Notes: generated from the letters alone by a model not told the origin. A stretch of DNA of 56,829 nt from Psychrobacter phenylpyruvicus DSM 7000 = NBRC 102152 (GCF_000685805.1 NZ_JMKP01000021.1:1-56829), one strand, 5' to 3'. Shown: positions 24,901-34,531, counted from the stretch's first letter. Numbers and translations are program-made.

Positions 24901-24974
24901 AAATCGCTGCCTAAAAAGTTGTTGTGTCTGCTCACTGTGAAAGAGTAGTTAGTACCGTCTTGCACTGGTGTGCT

Positions 24975-26060
24975 TTATTTTTTAAAGCCACGGTGAACGG
25001 CCACGATACCTGCGGTTAGGTTGTGGTAATCACAGTTTACAAAGCCTGCATTTTCCATCATGTTTTTCAGGGTTTGCTGATCAGGGTGCATGCGAATAGA
25101 TTCTGCTAAATACTGATAGCTTTCTGAATCATTGGCCACAATTTTGCCCATTAAGGGTAGGGCAGTAAATGAATAAATATCATACGCTTTTGATAATGGC
25201 TCGAAGATAGGTTTAGAGAACTCTAAAATCAACAAGCGGCCACCAGGCTTCAACACACGGTACATAGCACGTAAAGCCGCATCTTTATCGGTAACATTAC
25301 GTAGACCAAAGCTTATGGTTAATAAGTCAAAGCTTTCATCCTCAAAAGGGGCTAGGGTTTCGGCATTTGCCAATACGAAGTCAACGTTATTACAGCCTGC
25401 ATTGATTAAGCGCTCACGTCCCACATCCAGCATCGCTGCGTTGATGTCTGATAAAACCACTCTACCGTTACGACCTACTTCACGACTAAATGCTTTGGCT
25501 AAATCTCCGGTACCGCCTGCGATATCTAGCACGTGTTGTCCTGCGCGTACGCCTGATAGGCTGATGGTGTAACGCTTCCATAAGCGATGGATACCAAAAG
25601 ACATCAGGTCGTTCATGATGTCATACTTCTTGGCGACAGAGGTAAATACATCGGCTACTTTGGCTTGTTTTTCCGCTTTCTTAACTTTCTTATAACCAAA
25701 GTGAGTCTCTTCTAAGCCATCCGTATCAGGAGTATGTGGGTTATTGATATCATCTTTAGGATTAAAGCGAGGCAGGTCACGCTGACCGGTGAAATTTTCA
25801 AAGTCTTGAGTGGGCTGAGAGCTATTTGGCTCGGTTTGAGTAGGGTTGTAAGGACGGGTAGTCTGTTGACCTTGGGGCGTACCTTCTGGTAATTGACTGA
25901 CATCGCTAAACTTGTCATTTAGCACTGTTTGCTTATTGGAATTGGATTGTAAAGACTGCTGCACTTGAGCATTAGTTTGATGGGTATGGTCAATGGTGTC
26001 TTGGACCAATTTATTTTGCAGACTTGCAGTGTCTTTGTTTTGATTATTGGACTGGCTCAT
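24975..26060 (-). CDS. ubiE: Ubiquinone/menaquinone C-methyltransferase UbiE with long N-terminal extension
   Basis: SAM-dependent C-methyltransferase of ubiquinone (and menaquinone) synthesis. The conserved enzyme begins at about residue 118 (ETHFGYKKV) and runs about 243 residues, the normal UbiE length. It includes the SAM loop [22 protein letters not shown]-type motif [28 protein letters not shown] and the C-terminal [11 protein letters not shown]. The preceding 117 residues are rich in Gln, Asn, Thr, Ser and Pro and look disordered. No ATG lies right at the conserved start, so the extension is probably translated. It is the first gene of ubiE-ubiJ-ubiB. Confidence 0.94.
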   Translation of the reverse strand: MSQSNNQNKDTASLQNKLVQDTIDHTHQTNAQVQQSLQSNSNKQTVLNDKFSDVSQLPEGTPQGQQTTRPYNPTQTEPNSSQPTQDFENFTGQRDLPRFNPKDDINNPHTPDTDGLEETHFGYKKVKKAEKQAKVADVFTSVAKKYDIMNDLMSFGIHRLWKRYTISLSGVRAGQHVLDIAGGTGDLAKAFSREVGRNGRVVLSDINAAMLDVGRERLINAGCNNVDFVLANAETLAPFEDESFDLLTISFGLRNVTDKDAALRAMYRVLKPGGRLLILEFSKPIFEPLSKAYDIYSFTALPLMGKIVANDSESYQYLAESIRMHPDQQTLKNMMENAGFVNCDYHNLTAGIVAVHRGFKK

Positions 26061-26309
26061 TGTAGATCCTGATTGTAGTATTTATCAATTAAAAATAATG
26101 CTGGGAGGTTAGCAGCCGAGTGTAGAGTAAGTTGAGATTACTTATATATGGATTTAACCATATACTTTTTTTCTAAGTTTTTTACTCAGTTGCTAACCGA
26201 AAAATAAAAGCTATTGATGGCTGTTATCATACATCAAATAGGCAGTGGCTGCTTATGCTTATATAGCGGTTTATATAGGGCTGCTGATATAAAGCGGTAA
26301 CCTTAAGTT

Positions 26310-26990
26310 TTAGGCACCTTGGTGCACTTCGTCAATAATAGCCAGCTCACGCTCACAGAAAGGATCAATAAAGCTACCGACACTTTTCAGAGGCTTCATT
26401 GCTGAAAAACCAGCATCGATAAAGTCATATAAAGGCTGAAGGTTACGTTTGTAAGCCTGTTTTTTTACCAGTTTAAAAGACTTTTGTAAGATAAATGAGT
26501 TTAAGTATTTATCACTGCGGTAACATACTTGCTTTAAGTCTTCGAGCTGTTGACGACGAGCAGCTTCATCATTAACGGCCAAATAAGCTTGTTTCATATT
26601 GGCTTCATTAACCTCAAGGTCATTATCTATTAGCCACTGAGCCAACTTTAGATCTAGTTTGGTAGAGGTAATAGCAGTTTCTACCCCTAAAGTGCCTGTT
26701 TCTAAAGCGTTAGATGGCGCTAATTTTTCGACCTTTTGCGCTTTTGGTACAATCTTCTCAAGTTGGCTGACGATTTGATTTAAGCTATCGCCGCCATATA
26801 AATGAGTCAAAAAATAGTCTGCCATAGGTTTGTTTTTTGGTTGAGAAAAAAGATCAGCATGGGTTTTACGGATACGCTCTTTTTGCCAGTTTTGAACTTC
26901 TGCTAACTTTGTAGCTAGCTTAGGGTCATTGTGATGTGGTAGTTCCCAAAACTGTTTTAACTCAACACTTAAATCGGATAGGGCAGACAT
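26310..26990 (-). CDS. FFLEELY-motif family protein (function unknown)
   Basis: Uncharacterised soluble protein of 226 residues from the ATG at 26990, chosen because CAGGAG lies 8 bases upstream; a longer frame adds 29 hydrophobic residues without family likeness. The segment YFLTHLYGGDSL (59-70) matches the FFLEELY pattern known from Acinetobacter and relatives. The rest is mainly helical and charged, without catalytic signatures I recognise. It lies between the ubi genes and the pap/pit phosphate genes, on its own. Confidence 0.75.
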   Translation of the reverse strand: MSALSDLSVELKQFWELPHHNDPKLATKLAEVQNWQKERIRKTHADLFSQPKNKPMADYFLTHLYGGDSLNQIVSQLEKIVPKAQKVEKLAPSNALETGTLGVETAITSTKLDLKLAQWLIDNDLEVNEANMKQAYLAVNDEAARRQQLEDLKQVCYRSDKYLNSFILQKSFKLVKKQAYKRNLQPLYDFIDAGFSAMKPLKSVGSFIDPFCERELAIIDEVHQGA

Positions 26991-27439
26991 AAGTAAACTC
27001 CTGATTAATTTTAATAAATTATTAAATATGAAAATTTTAGTAAAAATGTTAGATAAAAAACAAAGAGTGTAGACCAAATACCATCAATTAACCAAGAACA
27101 TACCGCTTAATTTGGTATGAGTTAAATAGGAATTATGTAGCAAGCGATATTCGTTGTCATAAATCTATGGCATTGTATTTATGTAATTTTGTATTTATCT
27201 GCGGCACTGTATATATTTGTAGCACTGTTTATATCTGTAGCATAGCATTTAACATATGCAGTATAGTGACATTAGTACAATTTGACCTTATTTTACCAAA
27301 CCTAATTTTAATTTTGATAATACTATATGTAAGCGCTACATAATATCAAAGCCTATCATCAATAATAGGTCCAAAAATAATAGGTACAAAGCCTGTATAA
27401 ACCTTACAAAAGGTAGTGATTTATTTTAAAGGATAAAAA
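26991..27439. other. Long AT-rich spacer with degenerate repeats before pap
   Basis: This gap holds a degenerate head-to-tail repeat at about 27170-27250 (units like TATATATTTGTAGCACTG and TTTATATCTGTAGCAT), the inverted pair TTTGATA (27313-27319)/TATCAAA (27344-27350), and the duplication AATAATAGGTCC/AATAATAGGTAC near 27360-27390. No gene is visible. AAAGGA about 8 bases before 27440 is the pap ribosome binding site. No clear Pho box was found. Confidence 0.5.
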
Positions 27440-29101
27440 ATGTCTAAAGATAATAAAAATGAAAACAAAGAGCTGCGCATTACTGCCGATCCATTGAGTA
27501 AGTTTCATATGGATGAGCAGCAACTGCGTTTTGAGTTGGTTAAGGCCCAATATGCGCTGCGTGAAACCCGTCAGCAAGGGCAGGCTACAGGTCTGTTGGT
27601 ATTAGTTAATGGTATGGAATATTCAGGCAAAGGAGCGGCTGTAACTCAGTTGCGCCAGTGGGTAGATCCAAGATTGTTAAACGTGGAAGCGACCATAGGT
27701 AGTGTGCCTAGTAAATATGAGCCTATATGGCAGGCACACGTGGCAAAGCTGCCACGGCATGGCAATATCACCGCTTACTTTGGTAACTGGTATGCTGATC
27801 TGATCGAGGGCGCGCTGCTGTTGATGAAGCAGGAGAGGTCTCATGGCAAAGATGATGAGTTTGCAGCTTGGGAAGTCTATTTGCGTCATCAATTAAACTT
27901 GTTGGCTGAGTTTGAGATGGATTTAATGAACAACCATACCAAACTATTAAAATGTTGGTTTCATATAGATGAAGATACCCTAAAGTATCGCATCAAAGAT
28001 GATAAAGACGATCCAGAGTGGCTGTATCACATGGACTGGCGGGATAAAAAGAAGGTTAAGCGTTTTAATAAGATTGCCAAAGTTATTTTAAGCCAACAGC
28101 AAGACTGGATTATCCTTGATGGCAGTGAGCCGGAAGAGATTACCGAAAATAAATCCAAAAAAGATTATAAAGATCAGGGCTATTCTGAAGAAGCTAACCT
28201 ACAGTTTTGTCATGAAGTACTGCATGCGACCCAAAGCGCTCTGTTAAGTAGTCAGCAAAATGACAGCAAGCATCCGTTGGTATCGGATATTAGTCGCAAT
28301 ATTAATGCGGCATTTTCGTGGGCGGATGTCCCAGATAAGCTGACTGATATCGATGACCCAGACATGGGCAAAATCGACTATCAAAAAGCTTTGGCAAAAA
28401 AACAAAGCCGATTGGCTGAGCTGTTACGTGCTCGCGCCGATTATAGAGGTAAAGAGGGAGATGCTGAGCCGACCAATCATCATGTGATATTTGCCTTTGA
28501 AGGCATGGATGCCGCCGGTAAGGGCGGGGCTATTAAGCGATTGGTTGCTCCCTTAGATCCTCGGGAGTATCAAATTTATAATATTTCTGCTCCTAACCTT
28601 ATTGAGTTGCAGCACCCTTATTTATGGCGATTTTGGAAACGTTTGCCTGAATTTTCTCCAAACTTAAAAGAAGAGCGTTTGAGCCGTGTCGCAATCTTTG
28701 ATAGAACCTGGTACGGCCGTGTATTGGTAGAGAGAATTGAAGGGTTTGCTAGTGAAGCCGCTTGGCAACGTGCTTATGAGGAAATTAATCGTATGGAGCG
28801 TGATTTGGCTGACAAAGGCACTATTATTATTAAGTATTGGTTGGCCATTGATAAGCAGGAACAGTTAGAGCGCTTTGAGGAAAGACAAGAAACCCCGCAC
28901 AAACAGTTTAAACTGACCGAAGATGATTGGCGCAATCGAGACAAATGGCATGAGTATGTACAAGCGGCTGCAGATATGCTGGCACGAACCAATACTAAGT
29001 ATGCGCCATGGCATGTCGTTGCCACTAATGATAAGCGAACGGCGCGATTGGCAGTATTGGATCATGCCATTGCACGGCTTGAAAAAGTGATAAAAATCTG
29101 A
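27440..29101 (+). CDS. pap: Polyphosphate:AMP phosphotransferase (tandem PPK2 domains)
   Basis: Transfers phosphate from polyphosphate to AMP, giving ADP; first described in Acinetobacter. It has 553 residues with two PPK2 domains in tandem. The first (about 35-270) has a Walker-A-like GMEYSGKGAA (58-67). The second (about 345-553) has FEGMDAAGKGG (near 353-363), Walker B and lid elements DRTWYGRVLVERIEG, and RQETPHKQFKLT...DWRNRDKW. The double-domain form is the class II (AMP-phosphorylating) type, with the C-terminal domain catalytic. A phosphate transporter gene (pit) follows, which makes sense for polyphosphate metabolism. Confidence 0.93.
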   Translation: MSKDNKNENKELRITADPLSKFHMDEQQLRFELVKAQYALRETRQQGQATGLLVLVNGMEYSGKGAAVTQLRQWVDPRLLNVEATIGSVPSKYEPIWQAHVAKLPRHGNITAYFGNWYADLIEGALLLMKQERSHGKDDEFAAWEVYLRHQLNLLAEFEMDLMNNHTKLLKCWFHIDEDTLKYRIKDDKDDPEWLYHMDWRDKKKVKRFNKIAKVILSQQQDWIILDGSEPEEITENKSKKDYKDQGYSEEANLQFCHEVLHATQSALLSSQQNDSKHPLVSDISRNINAAFSWADVPDKLTDIDDPDMGKIDYQKALAKKQSRLAELLRARADYRGKEGDAEPTNHHVIFAFEGMDAAGKGGAIKRLVAPLDPREYQIYNISAPNLIELQHPYLWRFWKRLPEFSPNLKEERLSRVAIFDRTWYGRVLVERIEGFASEAAWQRAYEEINRMERDLADKGTIIIKYWLAIDKQEQLERFEERQETPHKQFKLTEDDWRNRDKWHEYVQAAADMLARTNTKYAPWHVVATNDKRTARLAVLDHAIARLEKVIKI

Positions 29102-29138
29102 GGTTAGAAAAACAGATGTTTCAAGTTCAATCCGACAA

Positions 29139-29153
29139 GGGTATAATATACCC
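29139..29153. promoter_or_regulatory. Palindrome containing a -10 box upstream of pit
   Basis: GGGTATAATATACCC is a near-perfect palindrome centred on TATAAT, 38 bp after the pap stop. It may be the pit promoter's -10 with an overlapping operator; the -35 is weak (TTCAAG, 16 bp upstream). Confidence 0.4.
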
Positions 29154-29283
29154 AATTTATTTATAATGGGCTGTAACGCCTATCAAATAATGTCGATCAT
29201 TTTACGCTAAAATACAGCTTAAGTCCTATGTAGCGTAGGTTGATAACTGTCTTGATCAAACGGACTTGTTTTAATTCATTGAA

Positions 29284-29304
29284 GCCCCGATTTTTCGGGG
29301 TTTT
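29284..29304 (+). terminator. Intrinsic terminator in the pap-pit gap, 32 bp before the pit start
   Basis: CCCCGA (29285-29290), loop TTTT, TCGGGG (29295-29300), then TTTT. Only 32 bp remain to the pit ATG, too little for a normal promoter and leader. It may end pap, or act as an attenuator in the pit leader. Confidence 0.75.
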
Positions 29305-29336
29305 ACATTTTCACCTCCGATTGGCTCAGAAATATC

Positions 29337-30950
29337 ATGCTTCCAAAGTCAACTACACCTAGTGGTACCCATTTTAAGGGATCAACAAAGGCTAACCTTA
29401 CTTTTGGTCTTTTTCTTTTCGCTTTTACGGCTTATTTTATCTGGTGGGGTCTCGATTATACTAACCATCAACAAACTACGCTGTTTATCGTCGCTACTTT
29501 GTTTGGCATATTTATGGCCTTTAACATCGGCGGTAACGATGTCGCTAACTCATTTGGTACCTCCGTTGGGGCAGGCACGTTAACCATCCCCCAAGCTTTA
29601 GCAGTTGCTGCTATTTTTGAGGTATCAGGAGCTGTCATTGCCGGTGGTGAAGTTACTGACACCATTCGTAAAGGCATTGTCGATCTAGATATCTTAGGTC
29701 CAGCGGTTACGCCCAACTTATTTATTTATGTGATGTTATCAGCACTGATTGCTGCTGCATTTTGGTTGTTGTTTGCCACCAAAAAGGGATTGCCGGTCTC
29801 TACCACTCACTCAATTATTGGGGGCGTGGTCGGTAGCTCTATAGTTATGGGTATTCAGATTGGGGGTACCGAGACCGCATTATCAACAGTACAGTGGGAC
29901 CAGGTAGGGCAGATTGCCATCTCTTGGGTCATTTCTCCTTTATTAGGCGGTGTTTTGGCCTATGTCTTATACGGTCAAATTAAGGTAAATATCTTAGCTT
30001 ACAACGACCGTGCAGAAGAGCGGGTTAAAGAGTTAAAAGCGGCCAAAAAAGCACTCAAAAAGCGTCATAAAGAGTGGTTAAATGAGCTAGCTGAATCTTT
30101 GCAGATTTCCTATACCTCAAAAATGATACGTGACCAAGAAATCTATAAAGATGAAGATACAGAACGTGATGATTTAGAAACCGATTACTACCAAGAGTTA
30201 TATGATATCGAGCGTGAAAGAGCAAACATTGATACTCTAAAAGCTTTACGTCATTGGGTACCGTTAATTGCAGCTTTTGGCGGTGTGGTAATGACCGCTA
30301 TGGTGGTATTTAAAGGCTTAAGCAATGTTGAGATGACTTTGACCTCATTACATGGCTTCTTATTAATGATCATGGTAGGGGCACTGATTTGGCTAACCAC
30401 CTATATCTATACTAAGAGTATTAAAGGCAAGCAAAAAGAGGACTTAACTCGAGCTACTTTTATTTTATTTAGCTGGATGCAGGTCTTTACCGCTGCTGGT
30501 TTCGCATTTAGTCATGGTGCCAACGATATTGCCAACGCAGTGGGTCCTTTTGCAGCCATTATGGACGTTATCCGTACCAATGCTATTGCTAGTGAAGCTG
30601 CAGTACCCGCTCCGGTTATGGTCACCTTTGGTGTGGCACTGATAGTGGGCTTATGGTTCATTGGTAAAGAGGTTATTCAAACGGTAGGGACTAACTTAGC
30701 CCAAATGCACCCAGCTTCTGGATTCTCAGCTGAATTGTCAGCTGCAGCGGTGGTAATGGGAGCATCTATGTTAGGTCTGCCGGTATCTAGTACGCACGTA
30801 TTAGTGGGCGCAGTATTAGGTATTGGTATGGTTAATAAAAATACCAACTGGGGTCTAATGAAGCCTATCGGTCTAGCTTGGGTCGTTACCCTGCCAGCAG
30901 CAGCCACCATGTCTATGATCAGTTACCTGATTTTGACCAGCATTTTCTAA
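29337..30950 (+). CDS. pit: PiT-family inorganic phosphate transporter
   Basis: Low-affinity phosphate permease of the inner membrane, 537 residues. The two duplicated signatures are clear: FNIGGNDVANSFGTSVGAGTL (about 61-81) and SHGANDIANAVGPFAA (about 393-408). Many hydrophobic helices flank a charged cytoplasmic loop of about 90 residues (220-310; ERVKELKAAKKALKKRHKEW, EDTERDDLETDYYQEL). It is longer than E. coli PitA because of that loop. It follows pap, suggesting linked phosphate uptake and polyphosphate use. No good Shine-Dalgarno sequence is seen before the ATG, and no other in-frame start is nearby. A terminator hairpin in the leader is odd. Confidence 0.93.
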   Translation: MLPKSTTPSGTHFKGSTKANLTFGLFLFAFTAYFIWWGLDYTNHQQTTLFIVATLFGIFMAFNIGGNDVANSFGTSVGAGTLTIPQALAVAAIFEVSGAVIAGGEVTDTIRKGIVDLDILGPAVTPNLFIYVMLSALIAAAFWLLFATKKGLPVSTTHSIIGGVVGSSIVMGIQIGGTETALSTVQWDQVGQIAISWVISPLLGGVLAYVLYGQIKVNILAYNDRAEERVKELKAAKKALKKRHKEWLNELAESLQISYTSKMIRDQEIYKDEDTERDDLETDYYQELYDIERERANIDTLKALRHWVPLIAAFGGVVMTAMVVFKGLSNVEMTLTSLHGFLLMIMVGALIWLTTYIYTKSIKGKQKEDLTRATFILFSWMQVFTAAGFAFSHGANDIANAVGPFAAIMDVIRTNAIASEAAVPAPVMVTFGVALIVGLWFIGKEVIQTVGTNLAQMHPASGFSAELSAAAVVMGASMLGLPVSSTHVLVGAVLGIGMVNKNTNWGLMKPIGLAWVVTLPAAATMSMISYLILTSIF

Positions 30951-30981
30951 TGTAGTAAATAGACTGTTATATCGAATAAAA

Positions 30982-31013
30982 CAAAGCCCCCAAATATATG
31001 GGGGCTTTGCTTA
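30982..31013 (+). terminator. Terminator of pit
   Basis: CAAAGCCCCCA (30982-30992) pairs with TGGGGGCTTTG (30999-31009), followed by CTTATTATT. The stem is strong. Confidence 0.8.
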
Positions 31014-31141
31014 TTATTGAGACTTAGTTTGTAGTTACTGAGGTTTAGATTGTTGTTACTGTTGATAGTAACTGAGTTTCAGACTATATCCAGTAACAAA
31101 ACTAGGTATCTGCTGTCAGTTTGCAGCATTAGACAAGACGA

Positions 31142-31663
31142 TTAAACGTTTTGACTTTGCTGATGCTGCTTTTGTTGAATGCTTTTTGCTAGTTTGTAGC
31201 ACTCATTGATGTGGTCATTAGCAATTTTTTTGAAGATCATATAACCCATAGTTGCTGCAACCATTTGACCGCCTAGTGGGATAAATTTGGTTACTTGCTT
31301 GGCCACAATACGTCCCCCGTAACCTTGTACGGTCTTCTTCACTACACCACGAGTGGCCATTAAGCCGGCAAAGTCTACCGCACGATTTTTCATTTCGCTC
31401 CAATGAATCTCTTTAGCATTTAAGTCGATAGCAGATTCAGGCTCAGAGATTAGACCAAAACGGGCACTGATTTCTGGAAGTAATTGAGTTAAGATGCCAG
31501 CATCGATTGCAATATCAACAAAAGGCACCGGAATAATGGCAGCACCGGCTGAATATTTAGCGCGCTTTTTTACCATTTTTTGGCATTCTTTTTTGATCTT
31601 TTCTAGGTTTAAGTTAGGATCAATGGTTTCTGGTAGTTTTTCAGCGGCGGGAAGAGTTATCAT
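31142..31663 (-). CDS. DUF697/EcsC-like protein of unknown function
   Basis: Protein of 173 residues without a clear catalytic motif. The segment SAGAAIIPVPFVDIAIDAGILTQLLPEISARFGL (38-71) resembles the amphipathic or membrane-inserting helices of DUF697-type proteins. A second glycine-rich hydrophobic stretch, FIPLGGQMVAATMGYMIFKKI, lies at about 129-149. The C-terminus is Gln/His-rich. It is a single gene between pit and recJ, on the opposite strand to both. The family assignment is by eye and weak. Confidence 0.6.
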   Translation of the reverse strand: MITLPAAEKLPETIDPNLNLEKIKKECQKMVKKRAKYSAGAAIIPVPFVDIAIDAGILTQLLPEISARFGLISEPESAIDLNAKEIHWSEMKNRAVDFAGLMATRGVVKKTVQGYGGRIVAKQVTKFIPLGGQMVAATMGYMIFKKIANDHINECYKLAKSIQQKQHQQSQNV

Positions 31664-31993
31664 GAAGCATCCTTATAGTAGAGCTATTTTAAAAAACTGC
31701 TTCTAAGACGGAATAAATAAAGACCTAATATAAAAACGAAGTCATTTATCGCCTTAGAAAAATTCACAGTTTAATTAATAAGCTATTGGTTTAATTAATA
31801 AGTTATCGGTTTATAGTATGAATTTTAAAGATTTCATAGCTTGAAACAAGTGTGAGTTTGTTTCCACAATGCCAAACCGCGTAATTTTTGTAAAAAATTA
31901 TAAATTTAATTTAAAAATAAGCCATTGCCCTAATTGTCTGTTATTAACTTATGTGTTTCCCATCCTCCTTAATGAGATAAATATTTAAAAATT
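31664..31993. other. Divergent AT-rich spacer before recJ
   Basis: It holds a 20-bp direct repeat (31769-31808) and very AT-rich DNA. No clear consensus promoter or gene was found. The recJ start at 31994 has only a weak ribosome binding site. Confidence 0.4.
31769..31808. repeat. 20-bp tandem duplication
   Basis: GTTTAATTAATAAGCTATTG (31769-31788) is followed at once by GTTTAATTAATAAGTTATCG (31789-31808), then a third partial start GTTTATAG. Confidence 0.85.
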
Positions 31994-33772
31994 ATGTTGA
32001 ATTTGACCCCAAGATTTACTGGAACCCTACCTGCTGATTTGCCTGATAGCTTACAAGATTTATATCAATACTCTCCGACTTTAACCCGCTTATTTCTAGC
32101 CCGAGGAGTAACCAGTAGTGAGGCTTTAGATTATGGATTGGCCACTTTGCTGCCTGCTGATGGGCTAAAAGACATTGACCAAGCTGTTGAGATTCTAGAT
32201 AACGCAATTGAAAATCAACAGCGTATATTAATCGTAGGCGACTTTGATTGTGATGGGGCAACCAGTACTGCATTAATGATGCGAGTATTGGGCGAGATGG
32301 GGGCACAAGTAGATTTTGTAGTACCAGACAGATTTAAGTACGGTTATGGGCTAACCCCTGAAATAGTGCAGTTAGGAATTGATGAGTATAACCCTGACGT
32401 TATTGTTACGGTGGATAATGGTATCTCAAGTCATGAGGGAGTCGATAAAGCACTAGAGAATGGTATCACAGTGGTAATTACCGATCACCATTTAACCACT
32501 AAACCTAACCCTGAGGCCCACGCTGTGGTTAATCCCAATCAATTGCAATGTGACTTTGATAGTAAGGCGTTGGTGGGGGTGGGCGTGGCTTTTTATTTAT
32601 TAGGCCGACTATCTAAGTATCGACGCGAAGCTGGGCGCTCAAGTGCTCAGGTTAGCCGTTATTTGGACTTGGTGGCGTTAGGCACTGTGGCCGATGTTGG
32701 CGTGCTAGATCACAATAATAGAACCTTAGTTGCCCATGGGTTAGCTGCGATACGGGAAGGTCGATGCTCATTGGGCATTTTGGCTTTGTTGGAGCTTGCG
32801 GGTCGTGATCCACACAAGATGAGCGTACAAGACTTTGGTTTTGTCATTGGGCCTCGTATCAATGCTGCTGGGCGTATGGACAATATGCGTATTGGTATTG
32901 AGTGCTTGATGGCAGACAGTATGCAGGAGGCGAAACGCTTAGCTTTTGAGCTTGATAAGCTCAATAAAGAGCGCCGCTTCGTAGAGGGCGGGATGCGTGA
33001 GCAAGCCGATGATATCTTACGACAGTTACAGGCTTCTGAGGGGCAGGCTACAGATACCAAGACAAAGCCAAGTGAACTACGTAGCTTAATACTATATCAA
33101 GACGACTGGCATCAAGGGGTTATTGGGATCGTGGCTGGGCGTCTAAAAGAAACGCACTATCGACCAGCGATCGTATTTGCGCCTGCTGATGATTCGAAAG
33201 TGGGGGCAGAAGATGCGATCAAAGGGTCGGCCCGATCTATTCCAGGAATTCATATCCGAGATGCCATTGAGAGTATTGCAGAGAGCCATCCTGAGCTGAT
33301 TACTCATTTTGGCGGCCATGCTATGGCAGCAGGTCTCACCCTGAAAAAGAAAGATTTTACAGCCTTTGCCGAAGCGTTTGAGCAATTAATGCAAAATTTG
33401 GAGGCCTCAGTATTTGAAGAAGAGCAATTTACTGATGGGGAGCTGGTCGCAGAAGACTTTAGTTTGCAGTTTGTCGAAGCATTAACCCACAGTCATATCT
33501 GGGGTCATGGCTTTGTGGCCCCACAATTTGATGGGCTATTTGAGGTATTGGACAGCCGAATTTTGAAAGACAAGCATTTAAAGCTTTCTTTAAAATATCC
33601 CGGTGTCTTGTATCCGGTTGATGCCATCTGGTTTAATTATGATACCGATAAATGGGATTATAGGGCCAAAGAGGTACATATGCTATTTGAGCTAAATATT
33701 AATGAATGGAATGGCAATCAAAATATCCAAATGATGGTTAAGGATTTAGCAGTAACCCAAATAGTGCCATAA
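31994..33772 (+). CDS. recJ: Single-stranded-DNA 5'-3' exonuclease RecJ
   Basis: DHH-family nuclease used in recombination and mismatch repair. It has 592 residues, the normal length. The phosphoesterase motifs are present: GDFDCDGATST near 80-90, TVDNGIS near 139-145, ITDHHLTT near 163-170, LVALGTVADVGVL, the RINAAGRM region, and the DHHA1 motif SARSIPGIHIRDAI, with HFGGHAMAAGL near 437-447. The C-terminal OB-type region follows. The gene is alone, with an A/T-rich leader and a strong terminator after it. Confidence 0.96.
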   Translation: MLNLTPRFTGTLPADLPDSLQDLYQYSPTLTRLFLARGVTSSEALDYGLATLLPADGLKDIDQAVEILDNAIENQQRILIVGDFDCDGATSTALMMRVLGEMGAQVDFVVPDRFKYGYGLTPEIVQLGIDEYNPDVIVTVDNGISSHEGVDKALENGITVVITDHHLTTKPNPEAHAVVNPNQLQCDFDSKALVGVGVAFYLLGRLSKYRREAGRSSAQVSRYLDLVALGTVADVGVLDHNNRTLVAHGLAAIREGRCSLGILALLELAGRDPHKMSVQDFGFVIGPRINAAGRMDNMRIGIECLMADSMQEAKRLAFELDKLNKERRFVEGGMREQADDILRQLQASEGQATDTKTKPSELRSLILYQDDWHQGVIGIVAGRLKETHYRPAIVFAPADDSKVGAEDAIKGSARSIPGIHIRDAIESIAESHPELITHFGGHAMAAGLTLKKKDFTAFAEAFEQLMQNLEASVFEEEQFTDGELVAEDFSLQFVEALTHSHIWGHGFVAPQFDGLFEVLDSRILKDKHLKLSLKYPGVLYPVDAIWFNYDTDKWDYRAKEVHMLFELNINEWNGNQNIQMMVKDLAVTQIVP

Positions 33773-33842
33773 GACATCTAGCCGATTAGGGTTAATAAGA
33801 CCATAGCTAATAAGATTTAACCAATAAGTAACAACCACCAAT

Positions 33843-33882
33843 AAAGAGCCTAAACTATGACGTTTAGGCTCTTTTTGTTTTT
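33843..33882. terminator. Terminator between recJ and the TRIC gene
   Basis: AAAGAGCCTAAAC (33843-33855) pairs with GTTTAGGCTCTTT (33862-33874), followed by TTTGTTTTT. It can act for both convergent genes. Confidence 0.85.
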
Positions 33883-33895
33883 ATTCTATAAGCTA

Positions 33896-34531
33896 CTAAT
33901 CTACTAAACGGATAGAGGGTAAGTGCCAGTCGAAAACCAGTGCCAATATACGAATGAAGAAAATAATAGCTAGCGTTAATAAGTCGTTAATACCTGGTTC
34001 GATACCAATGGCTTGCATCACAAAGTAACAGCATGAGCCAATCACGCTAGCAGTTATATAAATCTCTCTTTGTAATACCAATGGAATTTCATTACAGATA
34101 ATATCTCGAACCATACCACCGACAATAGCTGTACAGACCGCCATCAAGACCGCAATCGCCGGTGCAACACCTTGTGAAAGGGCAACTTTTAGGCCAATAA
34201 CACTAAAAGCGGCAAGACCAATGGCATCAAAAAACTTTAATGCGGTGTCGATTTTATGATAAAGATGAAAGAATATCTGAAGGATTAAGGAGGTAATGGT
34301 AATCACAATGATGTAGTTTAAGTCTGTCATCCAAAACAGAGGATGACGATCGATTATCACATCACGAATGGTACCGCCACCGATGGCATTGGCCATAGAA
34401 ACCAAGATACAACCTGCAATATCAAATCCTTTGTGCTGAGCAAGTAGAGTGCCGGCAATGGCACAGGCAATAACACCGACCATATCGAATAGATAAATTA
34501 ATAGGTCTGGAGTAATGTAATAATTGGGCAT
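33896..34531 (-). CDS. TRIC-type (UPF0126/YicG) cation channel protein
   Basis: Inner-membrane protein of 211 residues built from two repeats of about three helices each, with a seventh helix at the end. The repeats are visible as GTLLAQHKGFDIAG...AIGGGTIRDVIID (first) and GLKVALSQGVAPA...AIVGGMVRDIICN (second). The GGG/GGM-x-RD signature is that of the prokaryotic TRIC family, which forms trimeric K+/Na+ channels in structural studies. The physiological role in bacteria is unclear. Its neighbour is sspB, with a terminator between them. Confidence 0.9.
   Translation of the reverse strand: MPNYYITPDLLIYLFDMVGVIACAIAGTLLAQHKGFDIAGCILVSMANAIGGGTIRDVIIDRHPLFWMTDLNYIIVITITSLILQIFFHLYHKIDTALKFFDAIGLAAFSVIGLKVALSQGVAPAIAVLMAVCTAIVGGMVRDIICNEIPLVLQREIYITASVIGSCCYFVMQAIGIEPGINDLLTLAIIFFIRILALVFDWHLPSIRLVD

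Noticed and set aside
27313..27350. Pho box or strong operator upstream of pap
   Set aside because: The inverted pair TTTGATA/TATCAAA has a 24-bp spacer and does not fit the direct-repeat Pho box pattern.
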